A stretch of 64,000 nt of DNA from a virus: the IMG/VR virus record IMGVR_UViG_3300031964_000019, positions 1-64,000 of that record; one strand, given 5' to 3'. This document shows, one piece after another, positions 6,853 to 14,330 of this stretch (position 1 is its first letter; each line of letters begins with the position of its first letter). Made by a program: the position numbers and the translations under genes. The notes beneath the pieces are model-generated. The model made no database searches. It was not told the origin of the DNA and worked only from the letters and a program-made list of their open reading frames with translations.

Positions 6853-7116
6853 TTATTTGGGCTCCAACTGGTGCGTGAGCGGGCCGATGTCCTGCAGGAT
6901 GTCGAGAGAGCGTCGGGAGCCGCCGATGTCTTCGGCTTCGAGATCCACCGCGACGCAAAGCTCCGTCGCCAGAACCCGTAACCGCTCCAACTGCGCATTG
7001 CGGTCCCGTAGGTAGATGATTTCGGCCGCTGTGGCGTATGGATCATCGCCGATAGAATCCTCGAGACTGCACGCGCGAGCCCGTTGCTCGAAGTCGAGTT
7101 TGTGTTCCTTGGTCAT
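6853..7116 (-). CDS. Hypothetical protein (87 aa)
   Basis: Acidic helical protein with a short leucine-rich coiled segment (IIYLRDRNAQLERLRVLATE). Coupled to the upstream gene by ATGA at 7113-7116. Function unknown. Confidence 0.5.
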   Translation of the reverse strand: MTKEHKLDFEQRARACSLEDSIGDDPYATAAEIIYLRDRNAQLERLRVLATELCVAVDLEAEDIGGSRRSLDILQDIGPLTHQLEPK

Positions 7117-7403
7117 AGAAGCCCCTTGTCGCGGCAGTAGTCAGTCCAGGCGCTGAGAACAGTGTGGGCAACGTCAACGTCTGAGCCATCGGCATCCTTT
7201 TCGCTATAGCCTTCCACCCGGGCTATCTCGTCGCGACACCAGTCGCGTTCGGCCTGCGTCATCTGCCGGTATTCGCCCGCGATGATTGCTCGGAGCGCGC
7301 GCTCCTCTCTCGCGCAGGCGCATCCTTCAGCTTCTGGCCCCTGACAGCACGGAGCCGAGTCCCGAAATAACTGTTGTTCCGATGTGACCGGAGCTTTCAA
7401 CAT
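7113..7403 (-). CDS. Hypothetical protein (96 aa)
   Basis: Start taken at the ATG 7401-7403, preceded by a strong GGGAGGAA site. Contains a Cys cluster (APCCQGPEAEGCACARE) and a charged helix (MTQAERDWCRDEIARVEG). The cysteines may bind metal. No family recognised. Confidence 0.5.
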   Translation of the reverse strand: MLKAPVTSEQQLFRDSAPCCQGPEAEGCACAREERALRAIIAGEYRQMTQAERDWCRDEIARVEGYSEKDADGSDVDVAHTVLSAWTDYCRDKGLL

Positions 7404-7552
7404 GGCTTCCTCCCTTCGATCTGGCATCTAACCCAGTAGTGGATGCATCCCCAATGGCCATACGCGTGGCAGCCGTACAGTTTCCAAGCCACCGCGTGCC
7501 AATGGAAGAACGCGAAGCCTTCGCCGCGCCGATCTGCAGTCGGGTTACTCAT
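7397..7552 (-). CDS. Small His/Cys/Trp-rich protein (51 aa)
   Basis: Starts MSNPTADRRGEGFAFFHWHA; a C/H/W-rich middle (YGCHAYGHWGCIHYW) follows. Its ATG overlaps the upstream stop (ATGA at 7549-7552) and its end overlaps the strong-SD start of the next gene. The opening resembles the small protein at 8371-8517 (MSN...GEGFAyFrW), so the two look paralogous. Confidence 0.5.
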   Translation of the reverse strand: MSNPTADRRGEGFAFFHWHAVAWKLYGCHAYGHWGCIHYWVRCQIEGRKPC

Positions 7553-7809
7553 TTCGCCAACTCCTTCAGCAGATAATCCGCAGCCTGCACGGCGTACTTC
7601 GCGGCTTCATCGCCCTCGTTGGGCATCGTGTAGCCATGAGCGAAGATGCCTTGCATCGCCGCCATGGCGAATCGCTCGCGCTTGGTGAGACCCTTAGAAA
7701 TTAGGCGCGAGTCGCCGCTTACTCCTGTTTCCCCGGCGCCAGCGGGAAGATGGCCATTTTTCCGGGCACGCTCTGCGACATCCTCTTCGGTCCGGTGAGT
7801 GTCAGTCAT
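7549..7809 (-). CDS. Hypothetical phage protein (86 aa)
   Basis: N-terminal charged region, then a helical domain LTKRERFAMAAMQGIFAHGY followed by DEAAKYAVQAADYLLKELAK. This RERFAMAAMQG...A..ADALL pattern is widespread in phage early regions (my recollection); role unknown. ATGA-coupled on both sides. Confidence 0.65.
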   Translation of the reverse strand: MTDTHRTEEDVAERARKNGHLPAGAGETGVSGDSRLISKGLTKRERFAMAAMQGIFAHGYTMPNEGDEAAKYAVQAADYLLKELAK

Positions 7810-8129
7810 TCGTCGATCTCCTCGAATTCGATTCGACCCTTGTTGGAGCGCGCATACTCGTATTCCTGCTCAGTCAGATCCCACGTCCAATATTTCTTCT
7901 CACGTTCGGACCTGAGAATTGCTACCCGCGCTTGCTCTCGGGCCGTCTTCGACGGGAAGCGCTTCGTGTGCGTCCACTCCTGCGCAGACCATTGGCGAAT
8001 CCGGAGCACGTAGGCACGCGGCTTTTTGTGAGGCGGCACCTTGGGCGGCTCCGGTACTACCTTGCGTGCATCACGCGGCCGTGTTGCACCGAAACGCTTA
8101 GCCTCTTTGCCTACGTCGACGCGCCTCAT
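7806..8129 (-). CDS. Hypothetical basic protein (107 aa)
   Basis: Very basic N-terminal half (RRVDVGKEAKRFGATRPRDA, PPHKKPRAYVLRIRQW), then KTAREQARVAILRSEREKKY and an acidic tail (RIEFEEIDE). Charge separation suggests nucleic-acid binding; no family recognised. Confidence 0.5.
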   Translation of the reverse strand: MRRVDVGKEAKRFGATRPRDARKVVPEPPKVPPHKKPRAYVLRIRQWSAQEWTHTKRFPSKTAREQARVAILRSEREKKYWTWDLTEQEYEYARSNKGRIEFEEIDE

Positions 8130-8156
8130 ATGCTCCGGTCCTCAGTGGTCGGCATA

Positions 8157-8381
8157 TCAAAACCCCTCGAAGTCGCGTAGAGCCTCGAATTGCGCCAGCG
8201 TCATCCATGTATCGGACGCCGTCAGGTCTGGATCGTCCTTCTGCATCTCGGCCGCCTCGTGTGGCTCAACTACGCACTTCGGGCCCTCGCCATTCAGTTG
8301 GAGCGCCACATATCGGCGCTTCGCGCGCGCCTGGTGCTTCTGTTCGGCGAGCTGTTCCGATGACGGATGACTAGAAGTCAC
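8157..8381 (-). CDS. Hypothetical protein (74 aa)
   Basis: GTG start at 8379-8381, chosen over upstream in-frame ATGs because AGGAGG lies six bases before it and it follows directly on the previous gene's end. Contains RYVALQLNGEGPKCVVEPHE and ends WMTLAQFEALRDFEGF. Function unknown. Confidence 0.5.
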   Translation of the reverse strand: MTSSHPSSEQLAEQKHQARAKRRYVALQLNGEGPKCVVEPHEAAEMQKDDPDLTASDTWMTLAQFEALRDFEGF

Positions 8382-8517
8382 GACGATCCTCCTCCCAAAA
8401 CTCGAAATGGGTTTGCGCACACGCTGAGCAGGTGCAGGGCTCGAAAAGCGCTCGCAACACGCGCCACCTGAAGTACGCGAAGCCTTCGCCAATTGTCTTT
8501 GCAGGCGCGTTACTCAT
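8371..8517 (-). CDS. Small Cys-containing protein (48 aa)
   Basis: Starts MSNAPAKTIGEGFAYFRWRV and contains CTCSACAQTHFEFW (C-x-C-x2-C). Its ATG overlaps the upstream stop (ATGA). It shares the MSN...GEGFAxFxW opening with the protein at 7397-7552. Confidence 0.45.
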   Translation of the reverse strand: MSNAPAKTIGEGFAYFRWRVLRALFEPCTCSACAQTHFEFWEEDRRDF

Positions 8518-8699
8518 GATCGATCCCAGAAGAGTTGCAGAGCGTTCACCTGGGCCTCGGTAAGCGGCAGAGCCACAGTATCCTGCTCGCCGTTCTCGAA
8601 TACCTTGCTGACGTTGACTTCGAACTTTCGGCCGCAGCGGGTTATCTGAATAGCCACGTCTTGCCACCCCGTCGCAAAGGTCCGCCGGTCTGCAGTCAC
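8514..8699 (-). CDS. Hypothetical protein (61 aa)
   Basis: Small beta-rich protein: DVAIQITRCGRKFEVNVSKV, then PLTEAQVNALQLFWDRS. No family recognised. Its ATG overlaps the upstream stop by ATGA (8696-8699). Confidence 0.5.
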   Translation of the reverse strand: MTADRRTFATGWQDVAIQITRCGRKFEVNVSKVFENGEQDTVALPLTEAQVNALQLFWDRS

Positions 8700-9118
8700 G
8701 TTGCATCCTTAGGGATGGGCGGCCACTGGCGGCTGCCGTCATCCAACCGACGATACTTGTCGCCCCAGACCACGAACGCCGGCACACCCAGGTGTATCGC
8801 GTCCCATGTGACATGAGCACCATCGCGGAAGGGGGTGTCGAGCTTGCCCCAACGATCCGGAGTTCCATCGCGGTCTGTGCGCGTACCGCCAAGGCTCGCC
8901 GCGAGAAAGCCCCACTTGTTGCCGTTCCGAATATCGTGGGTCGGCAGCGGGATCAGCAGCTCGTACTTGATGAGCCACGTGTAGCCGTCGTCATCCCGCT
9001 CGGGCAGTTTCTCCCACGTCAGTTGCAAGCGCGGGAGGGGTAGGCCGAGTTCAGCCCATCTAGGTTTCTCGGGCAACTTTTCAACGTCATCATCTTCGGT
9101 CGGGTGATCATTTGCCAC
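8696..9118 (-). CDS. Conserved phage protein, unknown function (140 aa)
   Basis: GTG start at 9116-9118, 10 nt inside the thyX end. Beta-rich protein with RLQLTWEKLPERDDDGYTW, YELLIPLPTHDIRNG and AHVTWDAIHLGVPAFVVWG. Such proteins are common next to nucleotide-metabolism genes in phages (recollection), but I cannot name a function. Confidence 0.6.
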   Translation of the reverse strand: MANDHPTEDDDVEKLPEKPRWAELGLPLPRLQLTWEKLPERDDDGYTWLIKYELLIPLPTHDIRNGNKWGFLAASLGGTRTDRDGTPDRWGKLDTPFRDGAHVTWDAIHLGVPAFVVWGDKYRRLDDGSRQWPPIPKDAT

Positions 9119-9803
9119 GGAACAGCCTCCACGTCTCAGGGAATGCGCGTTGGATGCACTGGCCCACTGCCTCGGCGTACTGCCTGATTTCCCACTGCGC
9201 GTTCGGCGCCATGCGCAAGGTGAGAAAGGCCAGCCAGTTACGCAGGTTGGCCGATGCACGCATGCGGCTGTAGTGACCCACCGGCATCGTGATACGAGCC
9301 AGCTCCTTCGGTACGCCGGCCGCCAGCGCCTGCTTGTACAAAAGCTCGGCTTCTGCGTAAAAGTCTGAGACCTCCGCATACCATTCAGACGCGGCAGTCT
9401 CATCGAAAGGTGCTACGCCGGATGCTTGCTTGTTCTGCGCGGCCGCCACACCGCGCTCCGCCAGGTTTTGGAATGACGGCAGGTAGTGCAGATCGGGCAG
9501 TGGCGTATAGCGAGCCGACATTTCGTTATACGACTGTGTCCGGTGACGGTGCCACTCGCGGAAGACAAAGATTGGCGCCTGAACTTCAACCACCAGGCCG
9601 GCGAACTCGAACGGCGTCGCATGCCCGTTGTCGTGTAGGAACTTGAGCAGCTTGTGATCGTCGCCCCAGCCCCGAAAGCTGCCCTGAGTGGATTGGCGGG
9701 CGGCCTCAATGATGCCAACCTCGAAGTCGGTCGTGCCGTCACGGCCCATCCCCCACGCCTCGATATACTCGACGTAGCCGTGGTCAAGAACGTCAATCTT
9801 CAA
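9108..9803 (-). CDS. thyX: Flavin-dependent thymidylate synthase ThyX
   Basis: Makes dTMP from dUMP using FAD, NADPH and methylene-tetrahydrofolate. The ThyX signature is present as RHRTQSYNEMSARY (residues 86-99; family RHRxxSxNExSxR), with HATPFEF upstream (61-67) and the conserved C-terminal part RASANLRNWLAFLTLR. At 231 aa it is of normal length. It supplies thymidylate for phage DNA synthesis. It overlaps the DUF3310 gene by 11 nt, a pairing often seen in phage nucleotide-metabolism operons. Confidence 0.95.
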   Translation of the reverse strand: MKIDVLDHGYVEYIEAWGMGRDGTTDFEVGIIEAARQSTQGSFRGWGDDHKLLKFLHDNGHATPFEFAGLVVEVQAPIFVFREWHRHRTQSYNEMSARYTPLPDLHYLPSFQNLAERGVAAAQNKQASGVAPFDETAASEWYAEVSDFYAEAELLYKQALAAGVPKELARITMPVGHYSRMRASANLRNWLAFLTLRMAPNAQWEIRQYAEAVGQCIQRAFPETWRLFRGK

Positions 9804-10065
9804 GCGCTTTCTCCAGATTGGTGATTTCGCGGTCCAGATACCAGCGAGCCTTTTTCAGATCCTGAATTCGGGTTCCGAATGTCGGAGGGCCTTTCTTGCC
9901 GGCTCGCGAGATGTACTTAACGCTGTTGCCCAGACAGAACCCGAGTTCCCACGCCTCGATCACCTTGATCGCTTCGTATGGGTTGTCCGCTCCGCCGTAA
10001 TGGGCGGGGTGGTTCACCTGTTCAGTGGTCGGGTGACTGGGGGCGTTGGAATGCTCACCGTTCAT
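9793..10065 (-). CDS. DUF3310 protein
   Basis: 90 aa with the family's features: VNHPAHYGGADNPYEAIKVI, then LGFCLGNSVKYISRAGKKG and a C-terminal helix KKARWYLDREITNLEKAL. DUF3310 proteins are frequent in phages and are often labelled nucleotide kinase-like without proof. Adjacent to thyX, consistent with a role in nucleotide supply. ATGA overlap with the upstream gene. Confidence 0.85.
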   Translation of the reverse strand: MNGEHSNAPSHPTTEQVNHPAHYGGADNPYEAIKVIEAWELGFCLGNSVKYISRAGKKGPPTFGTRIQDLKKARWYLDREITNLEKALED

Positions 10066-10700
10066 CGGTAGAAACTCCCGTCTATGGACATGCGGTTCGG
10101 CGTCATGTATTCACGCTGGTATCGCGCGTAAATGTCTTGAGGCGAGTAAATCCCGCGCTGGCGGCAGTACTCGACGAACTGCGGATCGACGTTGCGGAGC
10201 ATTTGTTGCTCCTCATATTGCTGGCGATCCTGCTGGCCCTTATTCGCCTCAGCGAGGATCTGAGCCATCTCGCGAGCCTCTTTCAGGCGCTCGTTGCGTT
10301 CCTTGTCCTTTTCCTTCTTCGCGGCATCACGCTCGGCCTGACGGGCCACGATGTCATCGCACGTCAACTGTCGGGGCTTAGGCGCCTCACGCTGGATACG
10401 ATCGCGGAGCCAGCCCTGCAGCCGTCTCGTGCTGCTCATGCCGATATCAGCCGGCGGCGGTGGCGATTCATCCGGGGGCGACGCAAAGGCCGCCACGCCG
10501 CCCTTATGCATCTTCCGGGCAACGCCGTTGAGTTCCTTGAGTTCATCCTTGCTCAGTCCATCCAGCGGCTTCTGGAGGAGATCCAGGGCCATCTTGCGAA
10601 GCCCGCTCACCACCTCGTCGCCGCCTTTCCATTCAAAGCAAAGCGGGCAGGGCGGGCGGCCGCAGAAATCGAGGGGCTGAGGGCAGACTGCGATCCACAT
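10062..10700 (-). CDS. Hypothetical Cys- and coiled-coil-containing protein (212 aa)
   Basis: Starts MWIAVCPQPLDFCGRPPCPLC, four cysteines in 21 residues, likely a zinc site. A helical region follows (LRKMALDLLQKPLDGL), then a strongly charged coiled coil (RQAERDAAKKEKDKERNERL) and a tail ending YMTPNRMSIDGSFYR. The frame is open to 10817, but the ATG at 10700 follows the upstream gene by 2 nt. Function unknown. Confidence 0.55.
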   Translation of the reverse strand: MWIAVCPQPLDFCGRPPCPLCFEWKGGDEVVSGLRKMALDLLQKPLDGLSKDELKELNGVARKMHKGGVAAFASPPDESPPPPADIGMSSTRRLQGWLRDRIQREAPKPRQLTCDDIVARQAERDAAKKEKDKERNERLKEAREMAQILAEANKGQQDRQQYEEQQMLRNVDPQFVEYCRQRGIYSPQDIYARYQREYMTPNRMSIDGSFYR

Positions 10701-10702
10701 GG

Positions 10703-10930
10703 CTAGATCTTTGTGGCGGCGTGCGCCAGTCCAGAGCTGATGATGTGAACCACGCGCTCCACCAAGGCCGGATCGATCGGGGCGTCGGCAACCAGCTCGC
10801 GCTCCATCTTTTTCCAATCCCCCGAGTGGACGAAATACTGCTCAAGCAGAAGCGCGCTGGCCGCGAACTTGCCGGTAAGAACTCGCTCAACGTTCGTCCA
10901 TCGCTCAATCAGGTCATTCGACTCAATCAC
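10703..10930 (-). CDS. Hypothetical protein (75 aa)
   Basis: GTG start (10928-10930). Helical, with WTNVERVLTGKFAASALLLE and DPALVERVVHIISSGLAHAA. No recognised family. Confidence 0.5.
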   Translation of the reverse strand: MIESNDLIERWTNVERVLTGKFAASALLLEQYFVHSGDWKKMERELVADAPIDPALVERVVHIISSGLAHAATKI

Positions 10931-10967
10931 GGCTATTCCCTCGGAAAATGGATGAATGGCTAAAGGG

Positions 10968-11468
10968 TCAAATTTTTATTCTGCGGACGGCACGAGCCCG
11001 GAGCCCGTAGCCCTTGCTCCAGTAGTACTGGCAGCCGTAGAAGAAGCGCTGGCTCCAGGCATAGTCGCTGTCGGACGCGTGCTGCTCACACGACCAATAG
11101 CTCTCCGGCTTAAATAACTCCGGCACGTTCGCGAAACACAGAGCTTGTTCTTTCCGGTAGGGAAGGCCGTAATCGGTGAAGCCGTGCTCCCTGAGTCCGG
11201 CTGCCCACATGAGCGATGTGTTCCAATCAGCCGTGCCGTCGTACTCAGGACCAACAATCAGATAAGTGTCCCGATCGCCATCCCGCCCGCGAGCGATTCC
11301 GGCATAAACGCCGCCCTGACTGGCCCAGACTTCCCCAATGCGGGGCGGGAGCGAAGTAGCGAAATAGAGCGGAGATCTATCGACTTTCTCCGACAGGCGC
11401 TCCACGAGCAAGCGCCGGATCTCATCGTCCGCTACCGAGACGGTGATGCCGTTTTTTTCGAATTCCAT
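10968..11468 (-). CDS. DUF1566-like protein
   Basis: A 166-aa protein with the hallmarks of the DUF1566/Lcl-type C-type-lectin-like fold found in phages: GGVYAGIARGRDGDRDTYL, aromatic Cys segments (YWSCEQHASDSDYAW), and a terminal YGLRARAVRRIKI, the usual end of this family. The exact role is unknown; such domains often mediate binding. Confidence 0.7.
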   Translation of the reverse strand: MEFEKNGITVSVADDEIRRLLVERLSEKVDRSPLYFATSLPPRIGEVWASQGGVYAGIARGRDGDRDTYLIVGPEYDGTADWNTSLMWAAGLREHGFTDYGLPYRKEQALCFANVPELFKPESYWSCEQHASDSDYAWSQRFFYGCQYYWSKGYGLRARAVRRIKI

Positions 11469-11476
11469 TGGTGCCT

Positions 11477-11659
11477 CTAGATGTAGGGTGCGTTCAGAAG
11501 TTGAAATGCGAGATAGCGGGCGTGTTCGGCGGAGACCTCCGCGCCAGCCTTCTCGAAGTGTTTGGCGCTCGCTTGGAGTACGCCGTAAATTTCCGCGAGG
11601 ACGTCAGCGGGCAATAGATACCCGCTGATCTCGTCTTCAAGCTGACATCCTTGTCGCAT
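11477..11659 (-). CDS. Hypothetical helical protein (60 aa)
   Basis: Start at ATG 11657-11659 with GGAG five bases upstream; the frame opens with GTG at 11665. Sequence MRQGCQLEDEISGYLLPADV then EIYGVLQASAKHFEKAGAEV forms a helical hairpin. Function unknown. Confidence 0.5.
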   Translation of the reverse strand: MRQGCQLEDEISGYLLPADVLAEIYGVLQASAKHFEKAGAEVSAEHARYLAFQLLNAPYI

Positions 11660-11717
11660 TGCCACTCCGTGGTTGTGTTAGAGCGCTTGGACGCGCTCAG
11701 AGAATCGGATTGAGCTT

Positions 11718-12554
11718 TCATCGCTGCAGCCTTAGCGTCGGCCTACGGACTGGCTGAATGCGATCGGTCAGTAAGGCTGGCTGCGCGAGTTGCTCGGCAA
11801 TCGTGCGAGGCGCGCGCTTCCTCACCGGTGGCACGTCCACGTGCTTCCATGTCCTGCCCGATCTCGCAGCCGACACCGTGGCAAACGCGCATCCCAACTT
11901 CGACGCCCACTGCTCTAACGTGACGTCCGGCTTCGACCTGATCTCGCGCACTTGGTCTGCAGTAAGCCGAACGAGTTCGACAAACTTCGTCCCATGGAGG
12001 ATGCGGTCAGCCTGATTCCCTTGTCGGGTATCCCAGCGAAGGTTGTCTTCGCGACAATTTTCCGGATTGCCATCGTTGTGGCAGCCCTCGTGATCCGGGC
12101 TAGGGGCAGGTCCAACGAACGCCTCGAGTACCATTCGATGTAGAACGCCGTGGGCGCGGCGCTCTCCGTCGCGGAGCTTTAGAACGCGATATCCGCCTTG
12201 AACGCGCATGCCGATGGCGAGGCGTCCAGTCTGATGGAGTGAGTAGAGACGACCCAGATTCGATACCCGATAGAACCGCTCCCAGCGGACTACGGGCCGC
12301 CATTCCTCGCCGGGGAGCGAGATCGCTTGCAGGTCGACGACGGCCGGCTGCCCGTCGCGCTTACTACCGGTATCGAATCGCGGCCGGCGGTCGGGACTAT
12401 GAGGAGGAGTCGCCAGGTCTTTGTGGGTGCGCCCGATCCTGGCGCGCATCACCGTGCTTCGATTCACGCCGAAAGCTTCGGCCCAATGCTCGTCCGATAG
12501 GTTCGACAGGCGAACGCTGGTAGCCTGCTCGGCGGTGAGGGCGCGGCCGTTCAC
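11718..12554 (-). CDS. NUMOD4-HNH homing endonuclease-like protein
   Basis: A 278-aa free-standing homing endonuclease type. N-terminal HTH (HWAEAFGVNRSTVMRARIG), NUMOD4 DNA-binding motif (EEWRPVVRWERFYRVSNLGR), HNH domain (HRMVLEAFVGPAPSPDHEGC then NDGNPENCREDNLRWDTRQG), and a second HTH (VTLEQWASKLGCAFATVSAA). Cuts DNA to spread its own gene; flanking HTHs would give site recognition. GTG start at 12552-12554 with GGAG eight bases before. It is the first gene of the left operon, next to the attP-like region. Confidence 0.85.
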   Translation of the reverse strand: MNGRALTAEQATSVRLSNLSDEHWAEAFGVNRSTVMRARIGRTHKDLATPPHSPDRRPRFDTGSKRDGQPAVVDLQAISLPGEEWRPVVRWERFYRVSNLGRLYSLHQTGRLAIGMRVQGGYRVLKLRDGERRAHGVLHRMVLEAFVGPAPSPDHEGCHNDGNPENCREDNLRWDTRQGNQADRILHGTKFVELVRLTADQVREIRSKPDVTLEQWASKLGCAFATVSAARSGRTWKHVDVPPVRKRAPRTIAEQLAQPALLTDRIQPVRRPTLRLQR

Positions 12555-12570
12555 GGCTTGCGCTCCAGAT

Positions 12571-12775
12571 GTGCAATCTCGTGTGTGGCTCCCCGTTCGG
12601 CAGCCGCGCCGCGCGTAGCAGAATTCCCCACTTTTGCTGGCGGGGAGAGGGAAAATAGGCCGGGTGTGGCTCCCACCCTCTCCGCCATTACGCTTACTGT
12701 ACTGCGCGTCCTACGCGCAAACAAGCGCAATGTGCCAATTTCTGCGCGAATGTGAGTTCCCGTGGTGCAATCTCG
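12571..12775. other. Probable attP site with arm repeats
   Basis: Immediately upstream of the integrase in the 272-bp gene-free gap. The core TCCCACCCTCTCCGCCA (12671-12687) matches what I recall as the 3' end of proteobacterial tRNA-Ser genes, including the CCA; no complete tRNA is present. An 11-bp direct repeat GTGCAATCTCG occurs on either side (12571-12581 and 12765-12775), about 100 bp from the core each way, as expected for integrase arm sites. A second repeat GTGTGGCTCCC is at 12583-12593 and 12664-12674. Confidence 0.55.
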
Positions 12776-12826
12776 CGCAGCCGCGCGTAACGTCCTGTCC
12801 CCGCACATCCGGGGGAAATTACGCGC

Positions 12827-13900
12827 ATGGGAAGTATCGTCCGCGATCGCAACGGCTGGCGTGCGCAACTGCACGTCAACGGAGTTCGGGAATCGAAGGC
12901 ATTCCGCACCCGAGTCGGGGCCAAGGCATGGGCCGATCGACGCGAGGACGAACTCAAAGCCGGTCCCGCTGGGGTGACTTTCGAGCAGATGACCGAGGAG
13001 TGGTTGAAGCTCCATCTGCCGACCCTCGACAACGCCGCCAACCAGCGTACCGTCGAGCAGAGTCTCCGCGATCACGTCCTGCCGGACATCGGCCAGAAGA
13101 AACTGTCGGAGATCGTGCGCACCGACTTGGTGGCCGTCGTCAAGAAATTGGCCAATACCGGGAAGATCGAGACCGCGCAGCGTATCGGCCAGCGGATCTG
13201 CAAGATATTCGACCTGGCCGTGGATAGCGGGATCCTCGAGAAGGGCCATCCGGCCGCCGACCTCGCGCGGGTGCTCCCAAAGGGCCAGCGCAAACGCCAT
13301 ATGCCGGCCGTGGGCCAGGGCGACCTGCCAGCGTTGCTCTATGCCATCGATAGCTACTCGGAGCCCACCACGCGCGCCGGGCTGTGGCTGCTGGCGCGCA
13401 CGTTCACGCGTACGGCCGAACTGATCGGGGCCACGTGGGATGAGATTCGCGACCCCGAGACCTGGGTGATTCCTGGCCCCCGCGTCAAACGGCGCCTGCC
13501 ACACGTCGTGCCGCTGTCCAGGCAGGCACTGGCGATCCTGGAAGACCTGAAGGCCGCGCACCCTGACAGTCGCTACTTCCTGCCCTCGGAAGTGAACCCG
13601 ATGTGCGGGCTGTCCAATAACACGCTTCTCTCCGCCCTCTACCGTCTGGGGTACAAGGGGAGGATGAGCGGCCATGGGTTCAGGTCGGTGGCCTCGACGG
13701 CGCTGAACGAGTCGAAGCTCTGGCGTCCGGACGCCATCGAGCGCCAGCTTTCCCACGGCGAGACGGATCGAGTCCGCGAGGCCTACAACCAAGCTGAGTA
13801 CCTGGATGAGCGCCGCCCTATGGTCCAGTGGTGGAGTGACCACCTCGATAAGCTGCTGGCCGATCACTGCGCGTCCCTCGCGGCTAACACGGCCTCGTAA
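12827..13900 (+). CDS. int: Tyrosine integrase, P4 type
   Basis: Site-specific recombinase joining attP and attB. 357 aa: N-terminal arm-binding part (MGSIVRDRNGWRAQLHVNGV), core-binding domain (about 50-150), catalytic domain. Catalytic residues: Arg195 (TRTAELIGATW), Lys region before PHVVPLSRQA (221-233), HGFR (283-286), His310 (QLSHGETD) and Tyr320 (AYNQAEYLDER). P4-type integrases often use tRNA genes, which fits the tRNA-Ser-like core just upstream. The gene runs against the surrounding minus-strand operons and overlaps the excisionase-like gene by 37 nt at its 3' end, so leftward transcription would make antisense RNA to int. Confidence 0.95.
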   Translation: MGSIVRDRNGWRAQLHVNGVRESKAFRTRVGAKAWADRREDELKAGPAGVTFEQMTEEWLKLHLPTLDNAANQRTVEQSLRDHVLPDIGQKKLSEIVRTDLVAVVKKLANTGKIETAQRIGQRICKIFDLAVDSGILEKGHPAADLARVLPKGQRKRHMPAVGQGDLPALLYAIDSYSEPTTRAGLWLLARTFTRTAELIGATWDEIRDPETWVIPGPRVKRRLPHVVPLSRQALAILEDLKAAHPDSRYFLPSEVNPMCGLSNNTLLSALYRLGYKGRMSGHGFRSVASTALNESKLWRPDAIERQLSHGETDRVREAYNQAEYLDERRPMVQWWSDHLDKLLADHCASLAANTAS

Positions 13901-14073
13901 GGAATCAAGCCCGCCGAGTTCCGCGGTAGTTTGAGTTTGCGCGCCGTATTTGGCGAGATGTCGAGCATCTCTGCGGCCTGCTTCAATGTCACAGCGCTGG
14001 GCACAGGTCGGCGGGCCAAAAGCTCCTCCACGGTCGCGGCGACCACTTGGCGGACTTCGTTGGCGCTCAGCAT
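13864..14073 (-). CDS. Excisionase-like HTH protein
   Basis: A 69-aa protein with a MerR/excisionase-type winged-helix segment (LKQAAEMLDISPNTARKLKL followed by IPYEAVLAAR). Position next to and convergent with int supports a role as recombination directionality factor, though a general HTH regulator is possible. ATG overlaps the end of the upstream gene (ATG at 14071-14073, stop at 14067-14069). Confidence 0.6.
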   Translation of the reverse strand: MLSANEVRQVVAATVEELLARRPVPSAVTLKQAAEMLDISPNTARKLKLPRNSAGLIPYEAVLAARDAQ

Positions 14074-14330
14074 CCCATTTCCTCCGGAGCTTCGCCCAGC
14101 GGTGCCCGCATTACGGGATACACCGCTGGGGTCGGCCCTTTCTCGCTATGACGGGTCTCGGCACCGCAGGCAACTCCGGTGATCTGGCGCGTCCGCCTCG
14201 AGCCGGCTACAGAGATCGCTCCAGGCCTGCGGACCTTGCGATCGGTATGACTTTGCCAGGGGCAGCTACTCCCCCAAGAGACCCTATGGTATGGGTTCAT
14301 TTCAAACATGGAGACCGTAGGCTCGCTCAC
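14067..14330 (-). CDS. Hypothetical protein (87 aa)
   Basis: Starts MSEPTVSMFEMNPYHRVSWG and continues basic, Pro/Gly-rich and probably disordered. Overlaps both neighbours (ATGA at 14327-14330), which supports translation, but the composition is weak evidence on its own. No family recognised. Confidence 0.4.
   Translation of the reverse strand: MSEPTVSMFEMNPYHRVSWGSSCPWQSHTDRKVRRPGAISVAGSRRTRQITGVACGAETRHSEKGPTPAVYPVMRAPLGEAPEEMGC

Noticed and set aside
9978-10706. 242-aa plus-strand ORF opposite the gene at 10062-10700
   Set aside because: Exact antisense of a coupled minus-strand gene, with no SD and no partner genes on that strand; typical GC-rich shadow.
11494-11721. 75-aa minus-strand ORF starting MKAQSDSLSASKR with an ATGA overlap to the HNH gene
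   Set aside because: It overlaps the better-looking 60-aa gene at 11477-11659, which has a good SD and protein-like composition; the rest of the longer ORF is Ser/Arg/Pro-rich shadow sequence.
12664-12687. Possible tRNA gene
   Set aside because: Only a T-arm and acceptor-like end are present, with a wrong T-loop (no TTCRA) and no D or anticodon arm; kept as attP core instead.
12551-13867. 438-aa minus-strand ORF antisense to the integrase
   Set aside because: The plus-strand frame has all integrase catalytic residues; the antisense frame has no recognisable domain.
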